This document shows, in pieces, positions 1-8,268 of a stretch of DNA of 64,000 nt. Positions within the stretch are counted from its first letter, which is position 1, and each line of letters begins with the position of its first letter. The DNA is from a virus: the IMG/VR virus record IMGVR_UViG_3300005826_000037, positions 1 through 64,000 of that record; one strand, given 5' to 3'. Made by a program: the position numbers and the translations under genes. The notes under the pieces are model-generated. The model saw only the letters and a program-made list of their open reading frames with translations. It ran no database searches and was not told where the DNA came from.

Positions 1-116
1 CTATTTATTGCAATCCTTTTATAAACATCACTTTCATCGATTGAGTCAAGTATTATCTTTAGCTTCTTTTTTGGAATATTATTGAGAGACTCACTTCTTG
101 AAAAATCCATGTTCAT
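1..116 (-). CDS. Partial small protein, N-terminus only, cut by the window edge
   Basis: About 38 codons are open to the left edge. The start at 116 is chosen because AAAGGAG lies 6 bases upstream; a second in-frame ATG at 110 is possible. The visible protein starts MNMDFSRSESLNNIP, followed by a Lys-rich stretch and an acidic stretch. It overlaps the end of the upstream gene by about 26 bases, so the two are probably translated together. I do not recognise it. Confidence 0.55.
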   Translation of the reverse strand, partial: MNMDFSRSESLNNIPKKKLKIILDSIDESDVYKRIAIN

Positions 117-543
117 ATTTAACTCCTTTAGGATCTTTTATGTGATGTTGCCTCAGCTTGTTTGCTATCAGTTGTCTTTCAGATTCTGCAAGCTTTTTTC
201 TCAAGTTTGCGAGGTTCTGAATATCACCCAGATCATGCCTTGGCTGTTCATATACCTCGTCGATCTGTTCTTTTATTTCTTCAAAATTTGTTTGCAATTC
301 TTCTTCTTTTTGTAGCCCCTCTTGAACAACTTCCTGAATATTTTCGTGCACAGAATTATCAATAATTTTAACAATCATAATATCCTCTTGATTATTAATG
401 ATAAACAAACTATTATCTTCCAATGCTTTTAGGACGAATTTATATTCTTCAGCTTCTGGATCCCATTGTAGAACAATTCCTTCAATTGTTATACTGTTTT
501 TAAAAATTATCTTTACATGTTGGTTTTTAAGTAATAACATCAT
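91..543 (-). CDS. Hypothetical protein with Sm-like N-terminal part and helical tail
   Basis: A protein of 150 residues. Residues 1-55 alternate short hydrophobic strands (VKIIFKNS, GIVLQWD, KFVLKALED, IMIVKII) in a pattern reminiscent of the small barrel of Sm/Hfq-like proteins. Residues 60-130 are charged and look helical or coiled coil (many Glu, Gln, Lys). The tail is basic. The start overlaps the stop of the upstream gene as ATGA, so translational coupling is likely; an adjacent second ATG at 540 sits at a better distance from the AAGGTGG site. The Sm-like idea is an inference from the strand pattern only, and the function is unknown. Confidence 0.6.
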   Translation of the reverse strand: MMLLLKNQHVKIIFKNSITIEGIVLQWDPEAEEYKFVLKALEDNSLFIINNQEDIMIVKIIDNSVHENIQEVVQEGLQKEEELQTNFEEIKEQIDEVYEQPRHDLGDIQNLANLRKKLAESERQLIANKLRQHHIKDPKGVKYEHGFFKK

Positions 544-1118
544 ACCACCTTGCTTAATTTATCTAAGTCTAATCCCAACATTTGTGCCATATCAAAAGCA
601 GAAATCATATCTTTATTTTTGTTGGGTACATTATATAAAAAGGCAATATCTCCATAAGTTGATACATCAAACCCCTTACCAACAAAAACATTCTTATATT
701 TATCTGGAAGTGGAGTTGTTCTATCTATCTTATTGTCAGGCTGAGCTAACAATACCTTAAACTTATATTCATTCACAATTCCTTCAACTGTCATGAATGA
801 AATAGAAGTTAGCCTTCTCTTAGCCTTTATAACTCTGTTTTCATAAACCCAATCGATATAATCTTTTAATATTTCAGGATCAGAAGATAACATACTAGCA
901 AGTTTTTTAATCTGAAAAACCTCAAAACATTTTGACGGAACCGGGCTATTAAACTTAAATTTGTATTTAGTTTTATATTGATCATAATACTTTTTTATAA
1001 AATATCCTATTAATTCAGGAGCCTTCCATGTTTTAACCTCTTTATTATTAATATTATCAAATCTACAAAAAAATTTTTCATAAGCATTATTTGGTGCACT
1101 ATCTAAGTCATAACTCAT
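540..1118 (-). CDS. Hypothetical phage protein
   Basis: A soluble protein of 192 residues with no membrane segment or signal peptide. It is rich in Lys, Tyr and Phe in its first half. The middle (about 75-110) looks helical and the C-terminal 50 residues are mixed. It ends four bases before a possible coupled start of the next gene (ATGA overlap) and lies just after an HNH endonuclease gene, with a four-base gap. No motif that I recognise is present. It may belong to the replication/recombination group with the helicase gene nearby, but that is only from position. Confidence 0.6.
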   Translation of the reverse strand: MSYDLDSAPNNAYEKFFCRFDNINNKEVKTWKAPELIGYFIKKYYDQYKTKYKFKFNSPVPSKCFEVFQIKKLASMLSSDPEILKDYIDWVYENRVIKAKRRLTSISFMTVEGIVNEYKFKVLLAQPDNKIDRTTPLPDKYKNVFVGKGFDVSTYGDIAFLYNVPNKNKDMISAFDMAQMLGLDLDKLSKVV

Positions 1119-1122
1119 AAAA

Positions 1123-1902
1123 TCACCTATTACTTTTTATTAAATTTTGTTTAGAAGAATATGGTCTTAAATTTTCTAAACTCCAACATTTTTTAAAATT
1201 CTCATCATCCATTGAAGTATAAACAAGATTACTTTGAGGTATTATATGATCAATTTGCCAAGTCCATGTAGAACTATCTTCATCATCCCACTCTTCTTTT
1301 TTATACTTACCATAATTATCCCATGTCATCCAATTTTCAAATTGAAATTCTAAATGATTCTTTAGTTCTTCAATAGAATAAGGTAAATACTCAAGTATTG
1401 ATTTGTTATTTTTTGATGAACCATTTTTAGATAAAACTGAAGAAACTATAACTGAAACTCTTGTTCTTAATTTAAAAAGAATATCATTACCTCTACGTTT
1501 TTTCATATATTCTGCTTTTTTAATTTTTATTTTCTCTGAATTTTCTTCTGAATATTTTTTGTAATAATCACGTATTTTATCTCTATTTTCTTTATAATAT
1601 TTTTTATAATACTCAGATAACTCTTTAGAATGTGATTCATTATACATTTTATTTCTGGATAATTCATGTTCTTTATTATTTTGATAATAATATTTTCTAT
1701 ATTCCAATAAACTATCTTTATTCAGAATATAATACTCTTTTTGTTTTTCCAAAATAATATCTTTATTTTTTTTCTTATATTCTCTAACTTTTTTATTATA
1801 ACATGTCTTGCAAACTTTCCTATATGAGCCTGCATCTTTCCTAAAAGAAAAACAAGTTAAATCTAAAAATAAATTACAATTATTGCATTTTTGTGTACTC
1901 AT
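1123..1902 (-). CDS. HNH homing endonuclease with N-terminal zinc finger
   Basis: A protein of 259 residues, probably a free-standing homing endonuclease that nicks or cuts DNA and spreads itself. Cys6, Cys9, Cys31 and Cys34 form a CxxC...CxxC zinc site. Residues 40-135 are a strongly charged Lys/Glu/Tyr helix or coiled coil. The HNH core is at the C-terminus: WQIDHIIP at 215-222 supplies the central Asp-His pair, and LENLRP at 242-247 the downstream Asn. The gene at 28888-29598 encodes a paralogue with the same architecture and a nearly identical C-terminal 90 residues. The ribosome site is GAGGAG, 8 bases upstream. An upstream TATAAT suggests its own promoter. Family assignment is firm; mobility is inferred. 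Confidence 0.85.
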   Translation of the reverse strand: MSTQKCNNCNLFLDLTCFSFRKDAGSYRKVCKTCYNKKVREYKKKNKDIILEKQKEYYILNKDSLLEYRKYYYQNNKEHELSRNKMYNESHSKELSEYYKKYYKENRDKIRDYYKKYSEENSEKIKIKKAEYMKKRRGNDILFKLRTRVSVIVSSVLSKNGSSKNNKSILEYLPYSIEELKNHLEFQFENWMTWDNYGKYKKEEWDDEDSSTWTWQIDHIIPQSNLVYTSMDDENFKKCWSLENLRPYSSKQNLIKSNR

Positions 1903-1914
1903 TTGAGTATCTCC

Positions 1915-1950
1915 TCAAAGTTAAATACAATTATATGTATATGTTTCCAT
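1915..1950 (-). promoter_or_regulatory. Possible promoter for the HNH gene
   Basis: On the minus strand the gap before the HNH gene reads ATATACATATAATTGTAT, which holds an exact TATAAT inside the inverted repeat ATACA-N6-TGTAT, followed by GAGGAG. The second HNH gene has ATATACATATTAGAT at about the same place. No convincing -35 box is visible. Confidence 0.35.
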
Positions 1951-1954
1951 GATA

Positions 1955-2296
1955 TCACCAAAATGCTTTCATTTTAAATATTGAATTCAACTTCTTTTTC
2001 AATTCATCCGGTGGAAATAGAAAAAATACCAAAACATCTTCCGCCGAATACATATTAGACATGGTCCATTTAAACCTAATAACAGTAACAATATCATTTG
2101 TTTTGTGGATATTATTAAAAGTATCTTTAAAGAATTTATCTGCAGATTTTAATGCTAATTTTTCATTATCAACAGCTGTCATTTGCCAAAATATATTTTT
2201 ACCCATCTCTAAAGTTGGTATATTAGGTAAACCCATCAAATCATTAGTAAAACTACTAATCATATCTTCAGCTTCTTTGTCATAATAGAACTTCAC
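1955..2296 (-). CDS. Hypothetical small protein
   Basis: A protein of 113 residues of mixed alpha/beta composition, with no signal peptide, membrane segment or recognisable motif. The C-terminal half has alternating hydrophobic strands (IVTVIRFKW, DVLVFFLFP) followed by a basic helix. It follows the helicase gene after 58 bases and precedes the HNH endonuclease gene. Possibly a helicase partner by position only. Confidence 0.6.
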   Translation of the reverse strand: MKFYYDKEAEDMISSFTNDLMGLPNIPTLEMGKNIFWQMTAVDNEKLALKSADKFFKDTFNNIHKTNDIVTVIRFKWTMSNMYSAEDVLVFFLFPPDELKKKLNSIFKMKAFW

Positions 2297-2354
2297 ACGG
2301 ACTCCTTTGCCCGAAAATTATTCCAATAAGAACATAATTACGAAAAAATCGGCG

Positions 2355-3824
2355 TCAACCCTTTGACATTTCCTTTGATTTAATAATTCGGAATCCTTTT
2401 TCTGAGGAATAAATTTGTTCTCTAATTTTTGAATGTTTCTTAAGGAATTTCACCTGATCATAAAAATCAACAACTGCAGCAAACTTCTTATTAGGAAAAA
2501 ATCTTATAACTCTACCTATTCTTTGAAGGGCACGAATACTACTTTTTCCGCCACCACATAATACTAATCCATTCAATAAAGGAATATCAACACCAAGATC
2601 AAATATCGTACTCGCAAGAATGGCTTGAATATGACCTTTTTCAAGAGCTTCTTTTACCCCTGTTCTCCTATTAAGAGAATCATTACCATATAACATCTCA
2701 CATTTTATATCAGCATCAATCATCATGTCATATAGTATTTTACCATGATTGATATTTTTAAATAAAATTAGTGGAGTATAACCCTTATCTAATAAACCTT
2801 TTGTACATTTAACAGCAAGAGTGTTTCTTACATTATTATCAGTAATATAAGTTTTATAAACAGTTTGATATGGTGCCATAGGTAATGACATCTTCGGAAC
2901 AGTATAAAACTTAATAATTGGTTGGGCTAATATTCCTCTATCTATTAATTCAGAAGCAGATACATTAATTATTTGCTCACCAAGTATTCCATTTATAAGA
3001 AGGTCTGTATTATCATCTCTAAATGGAGTCCCACTAAATCCGTATATATGTTCAGGATCTATCTTTTTATGAATTAATTGTATTGTATCACAAGTGACTA
3101 CATGGCATTCGTCAAATATATGAACTTTAGTTTTATTCAATAATGAAACAATATCATTTGTTTGATTTTTATTAAACTTTTCTTCACTACTTATTTCATC
3201 ATCCGAACAAATTTTCTTTTTATCAATATCTAATGCTCTTCCAATTGTCCATATACTTGCAATATTAATTCTTTCAATTTTACATATTCCATCACCTATA
3301 TACCCAATTGGTTCATCAAAAAGATCTACAAACAAATCATAACATTGTTTTAATAGATCGAGACCAATTACATATATTATTGTTGGTTTGTTTAATTTTG
3401 CCGTTATAGTTGCAAGGCAAATCGTTTTTCCTGAGCCTGTACAAGCTCTAATTATACCATTCTGCCGCGCTGTTGCAACATCAGTAATTTTTTGCTGATA
3501 ATCTCTTGGAATTTTTTTTATTTTTTCGAGATTTTTAGAAATATCCATTGGTTGTTGAACAACCAATGGAGGTCTCTCATCAATAATTTCATATTGAGCA
3601 TTTCTATTATCTAGAAAATCTTTTACCTTATCCAATAAACCAAAGTAGAACATACCTTTCTTGCTTACAAGATATGTGTATCCATTCCATCCATTCTTAT
3701 AAGCTTCGGTAAATTCTACACCAGTCATTTTATAAGACATAGTAGATCTTAATACTCGTAATAAATCCTGGTCATCAGTTAAAATCTGACAGGCTTTGTT
3801 ACTCCGAATTACAATTTTATTCAT
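2355..3824 (-). CDS. uvsW: UvsW-like superfamily 2 DNA helicase
   Basis: A protein of 489 residues, the size of phage T4 UvsW, an ATP-dependent helicase/annealase that resolves branched DNA and recombination intermediates during replication. Motifs in order: Q-like IPRDYQQ at about 105-111, Walker A TGSGKT at 129-134, DECH box at 238-241, SGT at 264-266 and QRIGRVIR at 434-441. The first 90 residues form the small N-terminal domain typical of UvsW. The start overlaps the end of the lysozyme gene by eight bases (ATG at 3824). All motifs look intact, so it should be active. RecG/RadD-like relatives are the main alternatives. Confidence 0.85.
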   Translation of the reverse strand: MNKIVIRSNKACQILTDDQDLLRVLRSTMSYKMTGVEFTEAYKNGWNGYTYLVSKKGMFYFGLLDKVKDFLDNRNAQYEIIDERPPLVVQQPMDISKNLEKIKKIPRDYQQKITDVATARQNGIIRACTGSGKTICLATITAKLNKPTIIYVIGLDLLKQCYDLFVDLFDEPIGYIGDGICKIERINIASIWTIGRALDIDKKKICSDDEISSEEKFNKNQTNDIVSLLNKTKVHIFDECHVVTCDTIQLIHKKIDPEHIYGFSGTPFRDDNTDLLINGILGEQIINVSASELIDRGILAQPIIKFYTVPKMSLPMAPYQTVYKTYITDNNVRNTLAVKCTKGLLDKGYTPLILFKNINHGKILYDMMIDADIKCEMLYGNDSLNRRTGVKEALEKGHIQAILASTIFDLGVDIPLLNGLVLCGGGKSSIRALQRIGRVIRFFPNKKFAAVVDFYDQVKFLKKHSKIREQIYSSEKGFRIIKSKEMSKG

Positions 3825-4575
3825 TATCGCCAGATAGTTTCCCTATAACCTCAGACATAACGTCCCAGGCTTTTGGTTCTATAACAGGCGGATTACCATT
3901 GTTTACACGTAAGCTTTTAGCAAAATTAAGCAGGTCTTCTCTTGTTCCATCAAATTGATTTCTATCTACAACTGCATAAATACCATCAACACGCAATATA
4001 GTATCACCTTTTGCTGCAACATCTCCTGATCTCTGCCATATCTTCCATCCTTGTGACTTCCAAATATATGGAACATATTTATTTGGTGTTTTGGTATATG
4101 CTGCTAACCATAATGGATACTTTAAGAATTTGTCAACAGTTTCTTTATCTGGCTGTCCACCATGCTTATCAAAATATGGTCCACCTGTGTATACAATAGG
4201 AATTACGCCTGTTTTTCGTTCTACTTCTTCTAAAAATGATAAGTTCCATTGAATAAAGTCTGTTTTAGACAGTTTATTCTTTTCATCTTCAATATCTAAT
4301 ACAAGCATATCAGTATCATCAAATTCACCAACAGTATCAATAAAGTGAGTTGCTTCTACTACGGGGTCATTCTTTGTTCTTCCAAAATGGTATGCGCCTC
4401 TAATTATTCCGGCGTTTTTAATTCCATCCCAGTTATATTTGAACCTTTTTGCTGTAAAATCAGTTCCTTCTGTTGCTTTACAAAAAGCATACTCAACACC
4501 ATTATTTTTAACACGATCCCACTTTGGAAAACCCTGAACGTCGGACACATCGATCCCAAGTAGATATTCACTCAT
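3817..4575 (-). CDS. GH25 family lysozyme (endolysin)
   Basis: A protein of 252 residues. GH25 muramidases cleave the N-acetylmuramic acid to N-acetylglucosamine bond of peptidoglycan; here it most likely acts as the endolysin. The TIM-barrel signatures are visible: GIDVSDVQG at 7-15 with Asp9, KATEG at 33-37, GAYHFG at 60-65 and LVLDIED at 91-97 with the catalytic Asp94/Glu96 pair, then IPIVYTGG near 145. There is no signal peptide, and no obvious wall-binding repeat in the last 40 residues, so the enzyme would need a holin. A three-TM candidate is encoded far away at 57380. It overlaps the helicase start by eight bases. Confidence 0.9.
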   Translation of the reverse strand: MSEYLLGIDVSDVQGFPKWDRVKNNGVEYAFCKATEGTDFTAKRFKYNWDGIKNAGIIRGAYHFGRTKNDPVVEATHFIDTVGEFDDTDMLVLDIEDEKNKLSKTDFIQWNLSFLEEVERKTGVIPIVYTGGPYFDKHGGQPDKETVDKFLKYPLWLAAYTKTPNKYVPYIWKSQGWKIWQRSGDVAAKGDTILRVDGIYAVVDRNQFDGTREDLLNFAKSLRVNNGNPPVIEPKAWDVMSEVIGKLSGDNE

Positions 4576-4578
4576 TTA

Positions 4579-4842
4579 TTATTTCCTATTAATTTTCAAA
4601 CTTAATTCAGAATCAAACAATTTAACTTCTGAAAGTTCATTTTCTGGAGTAGCACACATGTATACAGTATATGTTCCGTCTTCATTTTTACGACTATAAA
4701 CTATCATTAACATATCTGGAATCTCATCTTCTGTTTTTTCATATGCTTCTAAAAGAACGCCAGCTTCTTCTTTAATTTTATCAAAACTATCCATGTTAAA
4801 TGATGGAACACAGATTTTTCTGTTCTTATCAATATCCTCCAT
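4579..4842 (-). CDS. Hypothetical small acidic protein
   Basis: A protein of 87 residues, acidic, with predicted helix (20-40) then two or three strands (DMLMIVYSR, YTVYMCATPE). It begins on the last base of the FtsZ-like gene stop (TAATG), and its AGGAG ribosome site lies inside that gene, so its translation is coupled to it. The tight linkage suggests a small partner of the FtsZ-like protein, but this is inference from position. I do not recognise the family. Confidence 0.6.
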   Translation of the reverse strand: MEDIDKNRKICVPSFNMDSFDKIKEEAGVLLEAYEKTEDEIPDMLMIVYSRKNEDGTYTVYMCATPENELSEVKLFDSELSLKINRK

Positions 4843-6218
4843 TATTTTCTCCTGTCTGATACAGTGCCGCCGACCAATCTTCCAAATGCGGATGATTTCT
4901 TTGCAATTTTATCTTTAATCTTTTGGGCTTCAGAAACAGTTTCATTGACGCCAGTATCTAGTTTAAGAGTAAGATTTCTTTGGTCATCTTTACCTTTTGC
5001 AACACTCATATGCTCTTTAGCATCCTTTTTAAGTTGTGTAACGCGAGACTCTGGCAAACCAAGACCAGTAAATACGGAATATACCTTTACAACATCTTCT
5101 GGAGTATCTATGGTATAAATTCCCTTATAAACTCCTTTTGGAGTTCCACACTGATCATTAATAATTGCCATGGCATAGTTTACACTTGCACTAGGAATTT
5201 GAGACCAAACATTTTTGTTAGCAGCGATTATAACACCAACATATTTTGATTGCTTAAGATCAAATCCTCCAGCTAATAAGTTTCCGTTTAGGTTATTAAT
5301 AACTGCCTCTGCAATTGCAGTTTCTTCATCAAAATTCTCAACAGTTAATTCTCCGTAAACTGTTAAGCCTTCACCATCTGTGAATAGCTTTCCCCATTCC
5401 ATTGGGTCAAGTCCTTTAACAGCGGAAGGCATTGATGATAATGTATTAAATACATCAATAGGATCAACAATAGCTTTATTAGCAACAGGATAAAAATCAA
5501 CCTGGCTGACATATTGATAAATTGTTTCTAGCTTTGCATTATCAACAACAATCAAATTATTAACATGTTTTGATTGGGTAAGTGAAGATAATTTAGATAA
5601 TGTCTCTAGTGCATTATACTTTGTTTGAGCATCTTCTGTATCCATTGGTAATACAGTAATAACAACAAGTGGTTTACCCGTAGATGATAACATATCAACT
5701 AAAGTTTCACAAGAACCAGCACCAGAACCTCCACCTAAACTAAGGCATAATACATTTACTAATACTGATGATAGCTTATCATTAATTAACTGAGCAATTT
5801 CCCCTCTATGAGCCTCTGCTGCCGATTTTCCTATCTCTGTTTCCTTTGCCGCCCCTCCTAATCCATATTCCAATAATAATTTGTTTGAGTCCGGAATTTC
5901 AATATACTTTAGATCTTGAATTGCTGTATTTATTGCTACAGCATCATATCCTAACTTGTAAAATGCTTCCGCAATTCTTGAACCTGCTTGACCTGAACCT
6001 ATAATTCCTAGTGATAAACTTCTCTCTTTTTTCGAAACAATCTTCGACGCCATCTCTTGTTCCTCTTGTTTTTTCTGACTCTTAGCTTTTAATGCAGCTA
6101 ATTTATCCATATCTATTGAATTTTCTTGAGGTTTTTCTTCTTTTACAACTTCTTGTCCAGAAATATCATCCTCTAATTTTTCATTCTTCTCTTCTTCTGT
6201 AATCGATGTCGCAGACAT
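4842..6218 (-). CDS. FtsZ/tubulin-like GTPase
   Basis: A protein of 458 residues of the tubulin/FtsZ superfamily: GTP-dependent filament formers, used in some phages and plasmids to position DNA or the replication compartment. Residues 1-66 are a charged, Glu/Lys-rich extension absent from bacterial FtsZ. The first nucleotide loop is GIIGSGQAGSRIAEAF at 71-86. The tubulin signature is GGGSGAGS at 162-169. The synergy (T7) loop region reads GLDPMEW at 269-275, where Asp271 and Glu274 replace the usual NxDxxD acids. Residues 410-458 are a basic, Lys-rich tail. A well-placed AAGGAG precedes the start, and an extended -10 lies 54 bases upstream. The family is clear; the subfamily (PhuZ, TubZ or other) and role are not. 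Confidence 0.88.
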   Translation of the reverse strand: MSATSITEEEKNEKLEDDISGQEVVKEEKPQENSIDMDKLAALKAKSQKKQEEQEMASKIVSKKERSLSLGIIGSGQAGSRIAEAFYKLGYDAVAINTAIQDLKYIEIPDSNKLLLEYGLGGAAKETEIGKSAAEAHRGEIAQLINDKLSSVLVNVLCLSLGGGSGAGSCETLVDMLSSTGKPLVVITVLPMDTEDAQTKYNALETLSKLSSLTQSKHVNNLIVVDNAKLETIYQYVSQVDFYPVANKAIVDPIDVFNTLSSMPSAVKGLDPMEWGKLFTDGEGLTVYGELTVENFDEETAIAEAVINNLNGNLLAGGFDLKQSKYVGVIIAANKNVWSQIPSASVNYAMAIINDQCGTPKGVYKGIYTIDTPEDVVKVYSVFTGLGLPESRVTQLKKDAKEHMSVAKGKDDQRNLTLKLDTGVNETVSEAQKIKDKIAKKSSAFGRLVGGTVSDRRK

Positions 6219-6264
6219 ACTTTCTCCTTAAACTTATTGATTTTACAGCACTTTTATATGCTTA

Positions 6265-6281
6265 AATAGTAATATATCACT
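6265..6281 (-). promoter_or_regulatory. Candidate promoter for the FtsZ-like gene
   Basis: On the minus strand AGTGATATATTACT has an extended -10 pattern (TGA TATATT) inside a near-perfect palindrome. It would give a leader of about 47 bases that carries AAGGAG. The TGA also ends the upstream gene. No clear -35 box. Confidence 0.35.
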
Positions 6282-8265
6282 TTAAGAACCATTGATTATC
6301 CATAAACCAATCTATTGTACTAATGATACCATCTTTGAACTTTATAGTTGGAGACCAACCTAGTTTCTTTAATTTAGATGAATCAATTGAATATCTGAAA
6401 TCATGACCTGGTCTATCTTTTACGAAAGTAATCAGATTATGCCCATCCTTCATTACATTACAAATATTCTGAACAACTTCTATATTACTGAACTCTTGGT
6501 TTGCAGAAATATTGTAAACCTCATTAGGTGCACCTTTTTCAAGAACTGTCATGATTCCAGCACAATTATCATACACATGTGTCCAATCTCTAACCTGAAG
6601 TCCTTGCCCATAGACAGGTATTGGTAGACCGGCTTTTATGTTTTTTATTACCTTTGGTATGAGCTTATCAGGGGTCTGCCTGGGTCCGTAGTTATTGGCT
6701 GATCTTGTAATGTTATAATTTAAGCCATGGGAATTATGTGCGGCTTTTACCAATAATTCACCAGCAACCTTTGTTGACGAGTATGGATTTCTAGGATTTA
6801 GTGATGCTTCTTCTTTCCAAGAAGGATCTGATTCATTCTCTAAATGACCATATACTTCATCAGTTGAAATATATATAAATCTTTCAACACCATATTTTAC
6901 TGCAGCATTTATTAATACTTGTGTACCTAATACATTTGATGTTACAAATGAATTAGCATCTGACAAAGAATTATCAACATGTGTATTATGAACAATTACA
7001 TTTCCCAACCCACATACAAATTTATGTGTATCATCGATTTCTAAATCATAAACATAACCATCATACATATATTCTTCATAAATTGATTTATTTAATTTAT
7101 TTTGTCTAGCAGAAAGATTAAAACAATAACTATCTTTCCACTTTGAATTTTTAAAAACTTTTCGTGCATAAGAGTAATCTTGTTTTACTAACGAAAACAA
7201 AGTTGATAATTGTGAAGCCATCAATCTACTATTAGTTGAATATTTGGAATTAGTATTACTATACTTGTGACCATCAAAATATACTAAATACTTTATAAAA
7301 TCTTTTTGTAAATAAGGTTGTAATTTAAAAATAAATGATGGTATAATTTTCTTATCAGAATGATATTTGCATTCTTTAACAAAAATATTGAATAATCTCT
7401 TATTTGCTACTCTAAAACTACTACATTTACGAACTATAACATTACCTTTTACATCAAAATTATTATTGAATATTTGTTGTATTCTGTAAATATCTTCAAT
7501 ATTATTTTGTGGAAAATCCAGAATATAACTTCCATTTTTTTTATTATAAAAAGCACTACCTTCAGTCACATAAAATGCAATCATAAATAGTAAATCATCT
7601 ATAGAGGTTTTCCATTCATAATTTCCAAATTTTTCTACCTTATGTTTTAAACTATGACTTGGTTGTATTGATCTAATAGATAACAATTCAACTTCTGGAT
7701 TTGGTTTAGTTAACTCCATATTAGAATTGTAAATAGAATGGTTTGGAGTCACATCAATTTCTCCCCATTTTTGTCTCATATTAATAAGAGTACCATTATA
7801 CCAATGACGTGATATTTGTTTAATTTTTTTCCATTGACCAAATCCGTTTTTAATGGTTAATGCTCTTTGCTGATCGCTATTTAGATTAATTATCTCAACA
7901 CCATCATTTCTGGTTTCTATGATATTTCTTTTTGAAAATCTATTCCACAATTCTTTTACTTCTAAGTGTTCGATTTTAGTTGGACCCATATAAGGAATTA
8001 TAGTATCTTCACGAACACTTTCTGCTGCCCCATGAATAACTATATCTGGTTTTTCAAACCTAAATATTGTATCAATTATATGTTGGTCTCTAATATCAGC
8101 AATATAAAATATATGATTTTTATTCCAATAAACAGAGTTTAAATCATCAAAATTAACCCTATCTATACTAACAAATGAATATGGAAGTTTTGTATATATA
8201 GCTCTCCTTATAAAGTTACTAAATATAAACCCACATGTTCCGGTACATAATACTTTCTTTTTCAT
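6277..8265 (-). CDS. RmlB-like dTDP-glucose 4,6-dehydratase interrupted by an intein
   Basis: A precursor of 662 residues; the joined exteins would be 317 residues, close to the RmlB family. RmlB removes water from a nucleotide-glucose to give the 4-keto-6-deoxy sugar used for rhamnose and related sugars. Extein 1 (1-82) has the Rossmann motif TGTCGFIF at 8-15, in which the usual last Gly is Phe. Extein 2 (428-662) has STDEVYG, the catalytic Tyr-x3-Lys in NPYSSTK, and YGPRQTPDKLIP. The intein (83-427) splits the conserved AAE-THVDNS segment, so the enzyme is inactive until splicing. It lies next to glycosyltransferase genes. RmlB-type function is well supported; the sugar made is not known. 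Confidence 0.85.
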   Translation of the reverse strand: MKKKVLCTGTCGFIFSNFIRRAIYTKLPYSFVSIDRVNFDDLNSVYWNKNHIFYIADIRDQHIIDTIFRFEKPDIVIHGAAESVREDTIIPYMGPTKIEHLEVKELWNRFSKRNIIETRNDGVEIINLNSDQQRALTIKNGFGQWKKIKQISRHWYNGTLINMRQKWGEIDVTPNHSIYNSNMELTKPNPEVELLSIRSIQPSHSLKHKVEKFGNYEWKTSIDDLLFMIAFYVTEGSAFYNKKNGSYILDFPQNNIEDIYRIQQIFNNNFDVKGNVIVRKCSSFRVANKRLFNIFVKECKYHSDKKIIPSFIFKLQPYLQKDFIKYLVYFDGHKYSNTNSKYSTNSRLMASQLSTLFSLVKQDYSYARKVFKNSKWKDSYCFNLSARQNKLNKSIYEEYMYDGYVYDLEIDDTHKFVCGLGNVIVHNTHVDNSLSDANSFVTSNVLGTQVLINAAVKYGVERFIYISTDEVYGHLENESDPSWKEEASLNPRNPYSSTKVAGELLVKAAHNSHGLNYNITRSANNYGPRQTPDKLIPKVIKNIKAGLPIPVYGQGLQVRDWTHVYDNCAGIMTVLEKGAPNEVYNISANQEFSNIEVVQNICNVMKDGHNLITFVKDRPGHDFRYSIDSSKLKKLGWSPTIKFKDGIISTIDWFMDNQWFLK
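6985..8019 (-). mobile_element. Intein with LAGLIDADG-type endonuclease domain
   Basis: Residues 83-427 of the dehydratase precursor (345 residues). It begins SVREDTIIPY (Ser1, block A), has block B ending TPNHSIY at 173-179, and ends GNVIVHN with the terminal His-Asn at 426-427; the +1 residue is Thr428. Central segments LLFMIAFYVTEGS (225-237) and FIKYLVYFDGH (323-333) match the two helices of a LAGLIDADG endonuclease, with Glu235 and Asp331 as likely metal ligands. Removal restores GAAE-THVDNS, the uninterrupted family motif. The splicing residues all look intact. Confidence 0.85.
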
Positions 8266-8268
8266 ATT

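Noticed and set aside
4842-6218. Evidence for a phage nucleus from the FtsZ-like gene
   Set aside because: No chimallin or other nucleus gene is recognised in this window; the tubulin homologue alone does not show it.
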